Of a DNA stretch of 64,000 bases, positions 49,501 to 57,779 are shown in pieces (position 1 is the stretch's first letter; each line of letters begins with the position of its first letter). Location: positions 6,679,933 through 6,743,932 of the forward strand of contig NC_054870.1 in assembly GCF_018320785.1 (NCBI RefSeq). The letters run 5' to 3'. Position numbers and translations under genes: made by a program. Below the pieces are notes generated by a model, which saw nothing but the letters and a program-made list of their open reading frames with translations, had not been told where the DNA came from and ran no database searches. This DNA comes from Cheilinus undulatus (taxonomy: Eukaryota; Chordata; Actinopteri; Labriformes; Labridae).

Positions 49501-50161
49501 TTGGTACTAGAAAGTGAAAAAAAATTTGTATGTAGACTGTTATACTTGTGTACAACCACTCAGCCACAGTGATGAGTGACCAGCATGTCAATCTGCAAAG
49601 AGGAGCGAAGGCAAGTAGAGCTAGTTGCTAACTTTAGCCACTCTCTACTTCACTTCCACACCAAATACCCACTGATACAACCACCCTGTGAAGATGATAT
49701 TGCACTATTTTGTCTGTAGAAAAAAGGGTGAGCCCTAACAGTGGAGTAAAGCTGTTTGACCATGTTAATACATGTGATTATTGTTTTAAACTCTGCCGTG
49801 AACAGGACTTCCTATTCTTCATTTCCTGGAATTATTCTATGAAATGTAATCTTTGATCCATGGTGTTGTTCCAGTGTGCAGCAGTCTGTCCCTCAACCCT
49901 CCACAGAGCCCCTTCCTCTGTCTGGACCTGGTCTACATCTCTGTCCTACTGCAGGAGCTTGGCTTCCCCCTGCACAAACAGTTCAAGGTGAGACCGTTAG
50001 CTGGTCTTGACCACCAGGTAGACCTCATTAACATGTTAAATCCCTCTGACATCTGTGTGTGTGTCTGTGTGCTGCAGTTGGCCCGGACCATCAATGAGGT
50101 GGAGACCAGCTGGGCTCTGGGGGCCACTTTTCATTACATCCAGTCATTGAAGGGACACTGA
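28270..50161 (+). CDS. entpd6: Ectonucleoside triphosphate diphosphohydrolase 6 (13 coding exons)
   Basis: Golgi/secreted E-NTPDase that hydrolyses nucleoside diphosphates (GDP and IDP are preferred in the family) with Ca2+/Mg2+. Joined exons: 28270-28516, 30171-30247, 30478-30621, 31170-31245, 39918-39953, 41801-41889, 44804-44883, 44989-45053, 47582-47683, 47770-47910, 48273-48329, 49875-49987, 50078-50161. That gives 1311 nt and 436 residues, with all introns GT-AG and phases consistent. A signal-anchor helix spans about residues 8-23. Apyrase regions: ACR1 FDAGSTGTR (63-71), ACR2 KATAGLRLL (137-145), ACR3 SIMDGTDEG (174-182, putative catalytic Glu181), ACR4 DLGGGSTQ (208-215), ACR5 FYAFSYYYD (336-344). 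Cys282/313 and Cys373/387 fit the two conserved disulfides. Asn241 (NVT) is a likely glycosylation site. The start is fixed by an in-frame TGA at 28261. The ending [17 protein letters not shown] and the anchor favour ENTPD6 over ENTPD5. Confidence 0.96.
28869..29382. mobile_element. Tc1-like non-autonomous element in entpd6 intron 1
   Basis: The left end 'cagtgaaaaagtattgtccc' and the right end, the complement of 'gacttcacagcactg', are diverged inverted repeats. The interior (28940-29220) reads like the complement of a Tc1-like transposase gene but is far too short and broken. It is the same family as 54967-56966. Confidence 0.7.
30171..30247 (+). CDS. entpd6: entpd6 coding exon 2
   Basis: Residues 83-108, containing [17 protein letters not shown], which nearly matches human ENTPD6. 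Enters in phase 1, leaves in phase 0. Confidence 0.95.
30478..30621 (+). CDS. entpd6: entpd6 coding exon 3 (ACR2)
   Basis: Residues 109-156. Contains [11 protein letters not shown] and ACR2, [17 protein letters not shown]. An NVT sequon at residue 130 is followed by Pro, so it is a poor glycosylation site. Confidence 0.95.
30789..30998. repeat. 20-bp minisatellite in entpd6 intron 3
   Basis: About ten copies of 'ggctatacaggtgtaaggga', with variants 'gtaggtga' and 'gtaagggt', in an intron of only 548 bp. Confidence 0.92.
31170..31245 (+). CDS. entpd6: entpd6 coding exon 4 (ACR3)
   Basis: Residues 157-181, [21 protein letters not shown]. It ends at the presumed catalytic-base Glu. The following intron is the longest (8.7 kb). 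Confidence 0.95.
31500..33545. repeat. 46-bp tandem array, about 44 monomers, in entpd6 intron 4
   Basis: The unit is roughly aaagacaaggatggaatgtt, then ggtgaagctttgatggcatc, then atcttt. Measured spacing is 46 bp (31628 to 31674). Because 46 is 3n+1 and the unit has few stops on the - strand, overlapping - strand frames of 60-109 codons run through it; these are artefacts. It ends at about 33535-33610 with the family's terminal module. Confidence 0.92.
34318..35440 (-). pseudogene. Rex1/Babar-like LINE fragment (reverse transcriptase and C-terminus)
   Basis: On the - strand the pieces run in order: [19 protein letters not shown] (about 35340), [10 protein letters not shown] (about 35190), a DDD motif replacing the expected FADD (about 35115), [18 protein letters not shown] (about 35020), [20 protein letters not shown] and [13 protein letters not shown] (about 34800-34720), then the C-terminal region to 34318. 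Frames switch several times. A C run (about 34625-34644) interrupts it. The copy is 5'-truncated, as is usual for such LINEs. Confidence 0.85.
36190..37160 (-). mobile_element. Nearly complete Tc1-like transposon, transposase broken
   Basis: On the - strand, 36946-36614 encodes the N-terminal bipartite HTH domain of a Tc1-type transposase ([26 protein letters not shown] linker). 36546-36355 encodes the DDE-domain block with [16 protein letters not shown]. The rest (36350-36190) matches the C-terminal part. The outer end 'gggggtcaatactttaatag' at 37125-37144 is the terminal repeat. The frames are not joined, so it is inactive. Confidence 0.85.
37640..38620. other. Repeat-free island in entpd6 intron 4
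   Basis: About 1 kb of balanced, high-complexity sequence stands between a Tc1 copy and a 46-bp array, with several homeodomain-like TAATTA/ATTA and GATTA sites (for example 37740-37900). No exon is supported. By inference it is a candidate intronic enhancer. Confidence 0.35.
38740..39810. repeat. 46-bp family array, degenerate, in entpd6 intron 4
   Basis: It begins with the terminal module ('ctttctcttacgttgactg', 'caaaagttgccaactatg', 'actatttggcaaaaattgg'). It continues as about 20 diverged monomers of 'aaaacattccatccttgcct' and 'tttgaaagatgtcatcctt'. It is inverted relative to the array at 31500-33545 in the same intron. Confidence 0.88.
39918..39953 (+). CDS. entpd6: entpd6 coding microexon 5
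   Basis: Only 36 nt, residues 182-193 ([12 protein letters not shown]). It is found by its acceptor tcctgcag, its donor gtgagt and its phase, between an 8.7-kb and a 1.8-kb intron. Confidence 0.93.
40430..41610. repeat. 21-bp minisatellite, about 50 units, in entpd6 intron 5
   Basis: The unit is 'gtgttttgagccagcgttgta', a 21-bp period, best preserved at 40600-41545. Since 21 is a multiple of 3, long frames stay open on both strands (276 codons on +, 275 and 218 on -). They translate to heptads such as [14 protein letters not shown] and GSKHYNP. There is no start context, no splice support and no known domain. I read it as a VNTR, not a gene. Confidence 0.93.
41801..41889 (+). CDS. entpd6: entpd6 coding exon 6 (ACR4)
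   Basis: Residues 194-223, with the second phosphate-binding loop [15 protein letters not shown]. Flanked by tctacag and gtgagg. Confidence 0.95.
43020..43760. repeat. 46-bp family member with hairpin module, entpd6 intron 6
   Basis: A short monomer run (43020-43080) leads into the terminal module with a hairpin at 43141-43212 (left arm 'gtgggtggaactggcaagg', right arm 'ccttgccagatccacg'). A second run of about nine monomers (43240-43625) and a second terminal module (43640-43745) follow. Confidence 0.85.
44260..44480. repeat. 46-bp family member, inverted, entpd6 intron 6
   Basis: 'ctagttccaaacacttcttt', 'gtcaactatggcctactatg' and 'tggcaaaaatcgagggcaaa' form the terminal module. About two monomers follow ('aacattccatcctctgc', 'tgtcatcctttaaagc'). 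Confidence 0.8.
44804..44883 (+). CDS. entpd6: entpd6 coding exon 7
   Basis: Residues 224-249, including [13 protein letters not shown]. The sequon NVT sits where human ENTPD6 has NRT. Confidence 0.94.
44989..45053 (+). CDS. entpd6: entpd6 coding exon 8
   Basis: Residues 250-271, [20 protein letters not shown]. The donor gtacgt at 45054 is chosen over GT at 45052 because only it keeps the frame into exon 9. Confidence 0.93.
45160..45365. repeat. Degenerate pyrimidine-rich (CTGCC/CATC) repeat
   Basis: A loose run of 'ctgcctgcctaactgtc' and 'gtccatccatctcat' motifs in entpd6 intron 8. It has no coding potential. Confidence 0.7.
46218..46408 (+). mobile_element. tRNA-derived SINE with perfect 13-bp target duplication
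   Basis: The head GAGCGCAGATGGTCAAATGG carries an A box and GGTCGAATCC (46275-46284) is a B box. The tail has 'ttccctccccactctcttcc' and ends in (aaaaaatcttt)n. It is flanked by identical aaaagtgttgtgg at 46205-46217 and 46409-46421. This is a clean retroposition event in entpd6 intron 8. Confidence 0.93.
46930..47290 (+). mobile_element. 5' part of a Tc1-like transposon, entpd6 intron 8
   Basis: 'ttgctgagatgtttctacac', 'cttaattggagtccacctg' and 'gcaaaaaccaagccatgagg' are characteristic of one fish Tc1-like family. The last of these precedes the start of a transposase ([16 protein letters not shown]-like frame). It is truncated near 47290. Confidence 0.75.
47375..47399. repeat. Poly(A) tract
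   Basis: A run of about 23 A residues in entpd6 intron 8, possibly the tail of an unrecognised retroposon. Confidence 0.85.
47582..47683 (+). CDS. entpd6: entpd6 coding exon 9 (tandem acceptor)
   Basis: Residues 272-305, [20 protein letters not shown] and on. The acceptor is CAGTAG, so the exon could start at 47582 or 47585. Both keep the frame: Leu-Gly after Pro271, or Trp alone. Confidence 0.9.
47770..47910 (+). CDS. entpd6: entpd6 coding exon 10 (ACR5)
   Basis: Residues 306-352, with ACR5 [18 protein letters not shown]. Cys313 probably pairs with Cys282. Confidence 0.95.
48273..48329 (+). CDS. entpd6: entpd6 coding exon 11
   Basis: Residues 353-371, [19 protein letters not shown], corresponding to AEKGGSLVVGDFEIAAK in human ENTPD6. 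Confidence 0.93.
48670..48965. repeat. 20-bp minisatellite (TCTGACTTTGATCTCAGAAT) in entpd6 intron 11
   Basis: About 14 degenerate units. It is the same family as 18105-18225 and the reverse complement of 21965-22305. Confidence 0.88.
49875..49987 (+). CDS. entpd6: entpd6 coding exon 12
   Basis: Residues 372-409, with [19 protein letters not shown]; holds the Cys373/Cys387 pair. Confidence 0.95.
50078..50161 (+). CDS. entpd6: entpd6 last coding exon and stop
   Basis: Residues 410-436, [20 protein letters not shown], then KGH and TGA at 50159-50161. Preceded by a (GT)-rich tract and acceptor gctgcag. Confidence 0.95.
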   Translation: MARTINEVETSWALGATFHYIQSLKGH

Positions 50162-50700
50162 GGATTTTACTGTGAAAAGCCTCACCACAGCACCAATATC
50201 CTGTTTTGTCTGGGGAGATCCTCAGATTCATCGTGACCTCATCAGCACCAGAAACCTCCAGCTCTCAAACCCCATGGGGGGTCTGACATGCAGCTGCTGA
50301 ATGGCTGTTGCTATTGACTGGTCCCTGGTGATGTCACTATCAAGCCAAACCAGAAGAGATTCCTGATCTAGAATGAGAAGGAATGAAGATGAATGACTGT
50401 AACCTGGTGTTGGGTTTCTGGTTTTAACCTGAAAGTGAACATGTTAGCGTTGTTGCTAACGTCGCTAACGTGTGAGTCAGATACCCGGCACTCAAAGGGG
50501 CATTTACAACAGTCATCCTAAGAGGAAACTCCTGTTTCTCATTTCTTCTCCATCACATGATACCTATGACAATTTCACACTGAGGCCTAATCCACATCAA
50601 GGGGGGTATTTTTGAAAACAGCATTCTGTCCTTTTGTATACAACCAGATGGCGTTTTTACATAGCACACTAACCATTTTTCTACCACAATGTTGATGAAC
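50162..50700 (+). other. entpd6: entpd6 3'UTR, proximal part
   Basis: Non-repetitive sequence follows the stop codon. No close AATAAA is obvious before the repeats begin near 50700. Candidate polyadenylation signals lie far downstream (53174 and 54835), so a long 3'UTR is possible. Confidence 0.5.
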
Positions 50701-50704
50701 ATCC

Positions 50705-51215
50705 TTCTTCAAAAACAAAACAGACAAGTTCCAAAAAAATTCAGCATTCTTCATCTCTCCCTATCAGTATTAGAAAACAGCTAATCCAACAATATCTCTT
50801 AGATTGACTCTCCGTTGTTGGCAGCTTTTGGAAAAGTGAGTAGTACTGGTGAAAAGCTCCTCACCAGTTTCACCCACTTTTCCAAAAGTGGCCAACTATG
50901 GCCTGCTATTTGGCATTTATGGAGGGAAATTCCCAGCTTCATCAACATTCCATCCTAGCATTTAAAGATGTCATCCTTTGATGTCTTTAGAAGCTTCAGA
51001 AAGATGGTGTCGTCCTTTGATGTCTTTAGAAGCTTCAGAAAGATGGTGTCATCCTTTGATGTCTTTAGAAGCTTCAGAATGATGATGTCATCCTTTGATT
51101 TCTTTTAGAAGCTTTAGAAACATGTTGTCATTCTTTGATGCCTTTAAAGGCTTTAAAAAGATGATGCCATCAAAGCTTCTAAATTATTCCATCCTTTCCT
51201 TTGAAGATGATGTCA
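50705..51215. repeat. 46-bp family member with hairpin and outer module
   Basis: The outer module (50710-50815) matches 23150-23275. The hairpin is at 50816-50897 ('cttttggaaaagtgag' against 'cacttttccaaaagtggcc'). About six monomers of 'gatgtctttagaagcttcag' and 'aaagatggtgtcatccttt' follow. It probably falls within the entpd6 3'UTR or just past it. Confidence 0.85.
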
Positions 51216-51817
51216 CTGCTGCTGTGATGAACGGACTCCTGCTGCAGAGGCAGGTTTTGACCGATCATAATGGTTTTTAGTGTTTTCATGTGGATGTTTT
51301 GGTTATGGTAAACTTCTGTTTTCATGAATACCTGCCATCATGTGAAGTAGACCTCTGATTCCTTCACTTTGTCAGGCTTGAATATGACATCACAGCTGAC
51401 CAGCCAATCAGATTCACCACAGCCTCATAAACTCTTGGGTAAACCTGACGCCAGTTTGGTTCATATCTAAGCTATGAAGGATGATTATTGTCACATTTCA
51501 GTCTTTTTTTTTTTTAACAAACCAACCTCATGGGACACTCCGAGACAAACGGTTGACCTCCGATGGCTGAACGCTACTGGTTTATGATCAGGGCCGTGAA
51601 ATATGGCGCTATGAACCGCAATTAATTTCTGAATTTTTATAGTTTTCGTGATTAATCACAGTGATGAGGACATTTTAAATGTGGTTATTATTCAGTTAAA
51701 ACCAATGGTTTCAGTCCATATTTATGTATGATAGATAGTTCCTGGTGTATTGATTAGTGAATGAAGATGTATTTCAGAAGGTTGTTATATTGACGTTGGA
51801 TTTGATTATTTATAAAC

Positions 51818-52080
51818 CCTTGGTTCTCAACTGGTGGGTCTGGACCCAAAAGACTTTTTTCAGTGTGCCTGGCAAAATATATACAGAAATAGTCTGTGAT
51901 GTGCTTTTATTTTGAAGGGTATGCTTCCATCTCTTTCATTTTTTGTTCCACTTCAGTCCAGACAGTCCCGTTGTTCATTAAAAACAGTCGGTTATGATTG
52001 AAATATGTATTTAAGAAATTTGGGTCATAGTTTGTAGTTAAGGAGCTGGTAGGTCCTGCTGGACTAGTTGAGAACCACTG
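51818..52080. mobile_element. hAT-type MITE, 263 bp
   Basis: Ends are CCTTGGTTCTCAACTGG and, reverse-complemented, CAGTGGTTCTCAACTAG. The 8-bp flanks ttataaac (51810-51817) and gtttaaac (52081-52088) match at 6 of 8 positions. It seems to sit inside another AT-rich repeat carrying 'gattaatcacag' and 'gattaatgcggt' motifs (about 51600-52160). Confidence 0.75.
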
Positions 52081-52426
52081 GTTTAAACAAGTGCTCCGGA
52101 AGCTTAGAAAGATAAAATATCACATGATTAATGCGGTTTAAAAAAAATGTGTTAATTTGAGATCTTTGTCCAATCAAGATAAGAGGCCTGTGTCCACTGA
52201 CTGCTCTTGATAATACACCAGTGTAGTCCAGTATTTTCAGCTTCCTTAGCTGACCAATCAAAATTGTGAAGGGGCGGGACTTGTGAAACAAGTTTTGTCT
52301 ACAACAATGGCAGCAGAGAAACTAGTTTGACTTGTCTTGTGGAGGGTGAAGTTTCCTGGTCTACAGCTGGTAAACACCAAGATTCATTTGACACAATGGT
52401 AAGCAGCTGGGGGCCTGGGGGCCACA

Positions 52427-52442
52427 TGTGCCCCCCCCCCCC
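52427..52442. repeat. Poly(C) tract
   Basis: A run of about 15 C residues, after 'gcctgggggccacatgtg', text resembling a hAT-type repeat end. Confidence 0.85.
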
Positions 52443-52633
52443 TTACTCAGTGTGACCGCCAAGTCTTTTTCAGATATCAAGATACTGGAAGAAAGTATGA
52501 TTAGATCAGCCACAAAACAGAAATATTTCTATAAATATATTTGATAAGTGGCATATATTTTTAGTACTTTACAAGAAATTAAAGATAGATCAGCTGTAAT
52601 ATTTGATGAAATAAGTTTTCTATGAACCATTAA

Positions 52634-52923
52634 AGGTGCAGTGTGCATAATATTCAGCCTTGTAGCATTCAGCGGAACAAACTTGGTAAACTTTTTATTT
52701 ATTTGTTTTTGTTTTACTAAAAAAAAAAGCCTTTTATTCATTCATAGAGAAGGTTCCCTTTAATAGAGTCTGCCATCTTGGATATTAGCATTTTGCATGT
52801 TTCTACAGTACCACGGAAGGGACAAATAACAGAAACTCTTTTTACCCATCAGAAGTGAGTATCCCAGTCTACAAACTGACTATTTGATGTTGCTAATGTT
52901 ACCCAATTTTACACACTGCACCT
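52634..52923. mobile_element. piggyBac-type MITE, 290 bp
   Basis: Inverted ends are AGGTGCAGTGTG and its exact complement CACACTGCACCT, flanked on both sides by TTAA (52630-52633 and 52924-52927). A TTAA target is diagnostic of piggyBac. There is no internal gene. Confidence 0.8.
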
Positions 52924-54834
52924 TTAAATGCCTTTGTATCAAAAACCTAAATATACAAGTAAAACACACTAATGTCAACACTTATGTTCTTTTGCATTGC
53001 AAAAACAGTTTAAATTGGCCTCAGTCCTGTGTATATCTGATTAAATTAAGCATTACTGTCTGAATTAGCATGCTGAAAGCAACACATTTTCCTTTTGTGA
53101 AATTATGAGTAATTTTTATTGTTAAACTGTGAGTTTTCCCACATTTATAATTATTTGTACCTCTGGCAGAGGGAATAAAATGACTTGGACTCACAGTAAC
53201 CAAAGTTCCCCACGCCTGATTTAACACTTTTAACTGAGATTTCTTGAATGAAGAAAAATTTAAAGCATGCAGATCTATTTAAAAAAGATGCTGTCAGCAT
53301 TAAAACTTGCAGTCTATGGACACAGGTCTGATGGCGTTAACCTTGACAGTCCTGGTCATGACCAGTCTGCCCCTCAGCATCACTACTGTTGTCCTCCTGT
53401 ATTTAAACCCTTTTATTTTTTATGATGAAGGTTGACAGTTGTCTTTTACATTGAGTTTTGTACTCGAATGTTTGTGCCATAAATCTGAACTGTTTCACTC
53501 AGAGGTTTACTTTCTCATCGCTATCCTCTTAGAAAGAAACTCAGAGACTTTTAGGAATATTTAACCTAAATGGAGACATATTTACTCTCTCTTTGTGCAT
53601 TTGTTCCTCCTCTGGTGAACCGATAAGGGCTGGTTATTGGGTATCACCTGTTCATCTCTGAGGGGTTTATCTTATTCTAAAACATTGTGTAAGGGTTCTT
53701 TTTTTTCCAGCAGTTCCCCTAGATGTTTTGGTTTTACTATTAGTTTTTCTGTTTTGATTTTTGTTTTTGTCAAATTTATGATTTACTGTGATCACATGAT
53801 ACCAGACAGGCTGATGTTTCTGTCGGATGGAGGAAAGGGATTTAAATCCTCTCTAGGTCAGACCAAAGGTTCAAGCCAAGTCAGTCAGCAGCAGCAGCTG
53901 ATTTTAAGGCACGTTGTGATTCAACAGTCAATCTGCACCTCAGAGCCCAGACAGGAAGCCAGCAGGTCTAAATGCCACTGTGCAGTTTGTCCTGGCAATT
54001 TTAATCATTAATTCTATCCTCACAAATCAGAAGAAAGCTCACTGTAATCTTCCCAGAGTTGCTGGTACGTCGGCGACAGTCTGTATTTTATCAGCCATCA
54101 TGGCTGAGCTCGCCCAGCAGCACAGGCCATAAAGCCTTTAGGTCCTAGTCCAGGGTCTAGGACCCCCCTGGGGCAGACTGATTCTAACACTTCAGCACAT
54201 GTAAACCGTTTTTCTTGGTTTAATTGATAAAAAAATTAAAATCTGTGTTAATTTTTAACAATAACATAAAACTTGTGTGTTTAGAGGGGCTCAGCTTTTC
54301 TCAGATATGAGTGGCTGATAGGACACTCCTGGCCTGGAGCTCGGAGCGTAAATCAACATAAGCCCTCTAAAGATTCTGTTGAGGCACCCTCAGACAGCCC
54401 AGAGTCTCTTTTTTTATGTTTCTGACAAAAGCAGAACTGAAACTACATCATCTGTCCTTATTCATATCCTACACTGAGTTAAACATGGCTGAAACACAGG
54501 CATGAAAAGAGGAGATGGAAAATAAAGCACAGTACATATTCTGTCCCTCTGTCAGCAGTGTGAACTGACAGGATCTCAGGATGTTACAGATCGGCTCACC
54601 AACTCACCGTCTGGTGTGAATCTTTGGTCTGAAACTACTGTTTAGATTTAAGCTGACATTAACACAGTGAAATAGTGAAGATGAACACATTTACTGCTTC
54701 ATGTTTGAAGTTTATAACCTCACATCTTCATATCCGACCTCATGATGTTTTTGTATCGACAGCGACATGGATTGTTTTCTACTCTGAAGGATCTCCTGTT
54801 TGTACATTTTTCTCTGTGATCAGTACGAAGTCTG

Positions 54835-54840
54835 AATAAA
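54835..54840 (+). other. entpd6: Candidate polyadenylation signal (entpd6)
   Basis: AATAAA is followed by T/GT-rich sequence (54850-54900). It would give a 3'UTR of about 4.7 kb. An alternative AATAAA lies at 53174-53179. Neither can be proven from DNA alone. Confidence 0.3.
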
Positions 54841-54966
54841 GAAACATGAATGTGTTTATGAACTTTCTAAAACAGATTCTTGTTGGTTTTTCAAACACTC
54901 CTGAGTTTGGTTTTATTTTGAATGGTTTGTCTATGGTGTCTAGTCCAAATGGATGTGAAATACAGT

Positions 54967-56966
54967 TCAGTGAAAAGGTATTTTTCCTCTTCTGATTTCT
55001 TATTTTTTACACATTTGTCGCACTTAAATGTTTCAGATCATCAAACTATTTTTATTATCAGAAATAAGATAACCTGAGTAAATACAAGTCAGTTTCTAAA
55101 TGATAATTTCATTTATTAAGGGACAAAAGCCACCCAAACCTACCTGGCCCAATGTGAAAAAGTCATTACCCCCCTTGTTAAATCATGAATTAACCACATC
55201 TTTTATACCCAGACCTGTGGAGTCCCGAACCCCCTTAAATAGAACCTGCCTGACAAAGTGAAGTAGGCTAAAAGATCTTAAAAAGCAACAGATCATGGCA
55301 CCACCTACAGAAATTCAAGAACAGATGAGAAACAAAGTCACTGACATCGATCAGTCTGGAAAGGTTTAGAGACATCTCTAAGGCTTTGGGTCTCCAGCAA
55401 ACCACACTGACAGCCATTACCCACAAAAGGGAAAAACTGAACAGTGGTGAACCTTCTCAGGAGTGACCAGTCTACCAAAATGACTCCAAGAGCGCATCGA
55501 CAACTCATCCAGGAGGTTGAGAACCCAGAACAACATCAAAAGATCCTTAAAGGTATGGATGGAATAATTTGAAAACTTTGATGATGTAATTTTCAAAGGC
55601 AAGGATGGAATGTTGGTGAAGCTTTTCCCTCCATTTTTGCCAAACCATAGGCCATAAGTTGGCAACTTTTGGAAAAGTGGGTGGAACTGGTAAAGTCCTT
55701 GCCATTTCCACACACTTTTCCAAAAATGACCAACAAAGAAAAGTTTTATTTATTTTATTTAACCTTTATATAAAAAGATAAAGACCCACTGAGATTGAGA
55801 TGTCTTTTACAAGGGTGACATGGCCAAGAGGTCAGCAGCACACATCATAATAAATTATACAAATTCTAGAGAGAGAGAGAAAAAAAAAACAACGTTAAAA
55901 CAAACAATAATTAAGAATTAGAGCTAGATCACATTTAAAGTGCAGGAGTAGGAATCACAATAACAACTTGAAAATACAAGCACTGTTCCATGGACTCACA
56001 TTGTCTATCATTTAAGATGGAGCAAAAGTTTTCCAGTGAAAGTAAACATGAGTGAAAGATTGTTCGTACATGTAAGTGTAGTGAACCTTCACAGCTGTGG
56101 CCAGCCTATCAAAATGACTCAAAACCCCATGGACATCCAGGAGGTCACAAAAGAACCCAGAACAACATCTAAAGACCTGCAGGCCTCACTTGACACAGTT
56201 AAGGTCAGTGTTCATGATTCAACAGGAAGGAAAAAAATGAGTGACACCTAGATTTCTAAATGTTGCCAACATCTTTGTGCAATTGATAAAGGGTATGTGA
56301 ATTTGCCTGCAATTTGAGTTCCACTGACCTTTTTCGCTGTTGCCAACATATTTGTGCAGTTCAGATACCCAAAAGGAATTCCCTTCTTACCTGGCAACAA
56401 GCTCTCCTGCTCCGCTCCGCAGATTGGGTGACACAGAGTTTTCCAAACATTGCCAACACATCCATGCCATCCAGAAAGGGTACAGAAAATTGCCTACATT
56501 TTGAATAGTCACACCTTTCTGGATATTGTCATTGTATATTTGCAACTCATAATGAGTGCAGGCATTTGCCTGTAATTTGAGTTCCACTGACTTTACTGGA
56601 TGTTGCCAACATATTTTTGTAGTTCAGATACTGTGAAGGAATTCCCCTACAACCTGGAAAAGATCCCTCCTAACCAGTTTAGTTGTCCTCCTCTTCTAAA
56701 ACAATTCAGCAAATTCATCCACAGTGATATGAACGACTCATTGCTTATTATCACAAACACTTGCTTACAGCTGATGCTGCCAAGGATGGAACAACCAGTT
56801 ATCAGATTTAGGGGGCAATGACTTTCACATAGGACCGGGTGGGTTTGGATGTTTTTTCCCTTAAAAGATAAAAGCATTAAAAAACTGATTTTTGTATTAC
56901 TCAGGTTAAAGTGTCACAAATATGCAAAACATAAGAAATCAGGAAGGAGGACAATACTTTTTCACA
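54967..56966 (+). mobile_element. Tc1-like transposon region, interrupted and partly duplicated
   Basis: The left end 'cagtgaaaaggtatttttcc' and the right end (complement of 'gaggacaatactttttcaca') are terminal repeats of the family also seen at 28869. The N-terminal HTH part (MAPPTEIQEQMRNKV, then a stop) lies at 55296-55540. A 46-bp family piece (55547-55740) and an AT-rich repeat (55740-56030) follow. Then 56078-56230 repeats part of the same gene text. Inactive. Confidence 0.75.
55547..55740. repeat. 46-bp family piece with hairpin module inside a Tc1 copy
   Basis: Two monomers ('aactttgatgatgtaatttt', 'aaggatggaatgttggtgaa') are followed by 'tccatttttgccaaaccat' and a hairpin at 55659-55734. 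Related Tc1 copies lack this segment. Confidence 0.8.
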
Positions 56967-57088
56967 GAACTCCATTTCCCATGATGCCACGGTGCCACGA
57001 TGTGGATCAGACTATCTGGTGTTCCTGGGTTAAAAGTGTCAGATGGAGAAAAGAAAAAAAAAAACAGCCAATGATTTGGACTTAAAGC

Positions 57089-57094
57089 TTTAAT
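57089..57094 (-). other. banf1: Candidate polyadenylation signal (banf1)
   Basis: ATTAAA on the - strand, about 215 nt past the stop codon. This fits the short 3'UTR usual for this gene. Confidence 0.4.
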
Positions 57095-57307
57095 GGTGTA
57101 AACTTTAGCCAATGAAATGAGCCCGTTAAACAACCCAACACCTGTAGCGTTTTGACATCACGGCAGCCCCACAGGAAAGAGGCGGAGGATTGACCTGAAA
57201 ACACCTGAACAGCAGCAGTCGCCAGCTCTGATTGTAGATCCAGAAGCAGAAAGCGAGCAAGAGTGGAAGAAATGGGTGCGACAAATACCAGGTAAGGAGG
57301 GGGGGTC

Positions 57308-57454
57308 TCAGAGGAAGGCATCACACCACTCCTTTAAACATTGAGCACAGGAGCCAGCCTGTCTGGAATTGGCTCCTGAGGCGTCTTTGAGCCACTCGGT
57401 GAACATCTCCGTGTCCTTCTTCAGCAGCAGGAACTGACCCAGAACCACGTAGGC
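57308..57454 (-). CDS. banf1: banf1 coding exon 2 and stop
   Basis: Residues 43-90 ([18 protein letters not shown] and on); the acceptor ctggtgcag precedes it on the - strand and TGA is at 57310-57308. Confidence 0.95.
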   Translation of the reverse strand, partial: AYVVLGQFLLLKKDTEMFTEWLKDASGANSRQAGSCAQCLKEWCDAFL

Positions 57455-57710
57455 CTGCACCAGGACCAAAGAGATGATCTCAGTTATTACAGACTTTTTA
57501 TTTATTAAAAGATTAACATTCAGACCTTTTCTGTTTTTTGGCAGCCTAACCAAGCTATTACAAACATGTCAAGGTTTCACTCACCTTATCAAAGCCCTGC
57601 TCATCCAGCTTCCCCCCGAGAACTTCTCCAATCCCTGACAGCGCCGTCACAGGTTTCTCTCCCATCGGCTCACCAACAAAATCCCGGTGTTTCTGAGATG
57701 TGGTCGACAT
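57308..57710 (-). CDS. banf1: Barrier-to-autointegration factor
   Basis: Small DNA-bridging protein that binds double-stranded DNA, LEM-domain proteins and lamin, and helps rebuild the nuclear envelope after mitosis. The coding exons 57710-57585 (42 codons) and 57454-57308 (48 codons plus stop) join in phase 0 across a 130-bp GT-AG intron to give 90 residues; human BAF has 89. It starts [11 protein letters not shown], so the Ser/Thr residues that VRK1 phosphorylates in the family are kept. Then come EPMGEKPV, the helix-hairpin-helix GIGEVLG (26-32), [18 protein letters not shown], and the ending [10 protein letters not shown]. Near-identity to vertebrate BAF leaves little doubt about the family. 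BANF1 rather than BANF2 is chosen from the N-terminus and the core. Confidence 0.95.
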
Positions 57711-57714
57711 CCTG
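57585..57714 (-). CDS. banf1: banf1 coding exon 1 (ATG at 57710)
   Basis: Residues 1-42. The donor GTGAGT follows GATAAG. The acceptor upstream of the ATG is CAGCAG, so 1-4 nt of 5'UTR lie in this exon. Confidence 0.94.
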
Positions 57715-57779
57715 CTGTGGATCAGACAGACCAAAACCAGGAGTTAGAGAAAACCTAACCTAAGATGATTCCAGCAATC

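Noticed and set aside
57240-57295. Possible + strand first exon (ATG at 57272 followed by a GTAAGG donor)
   Set aside because: It would encode only about seven residues. No partner exon is seen, and it lies antisense to the banf1 3'UTR.
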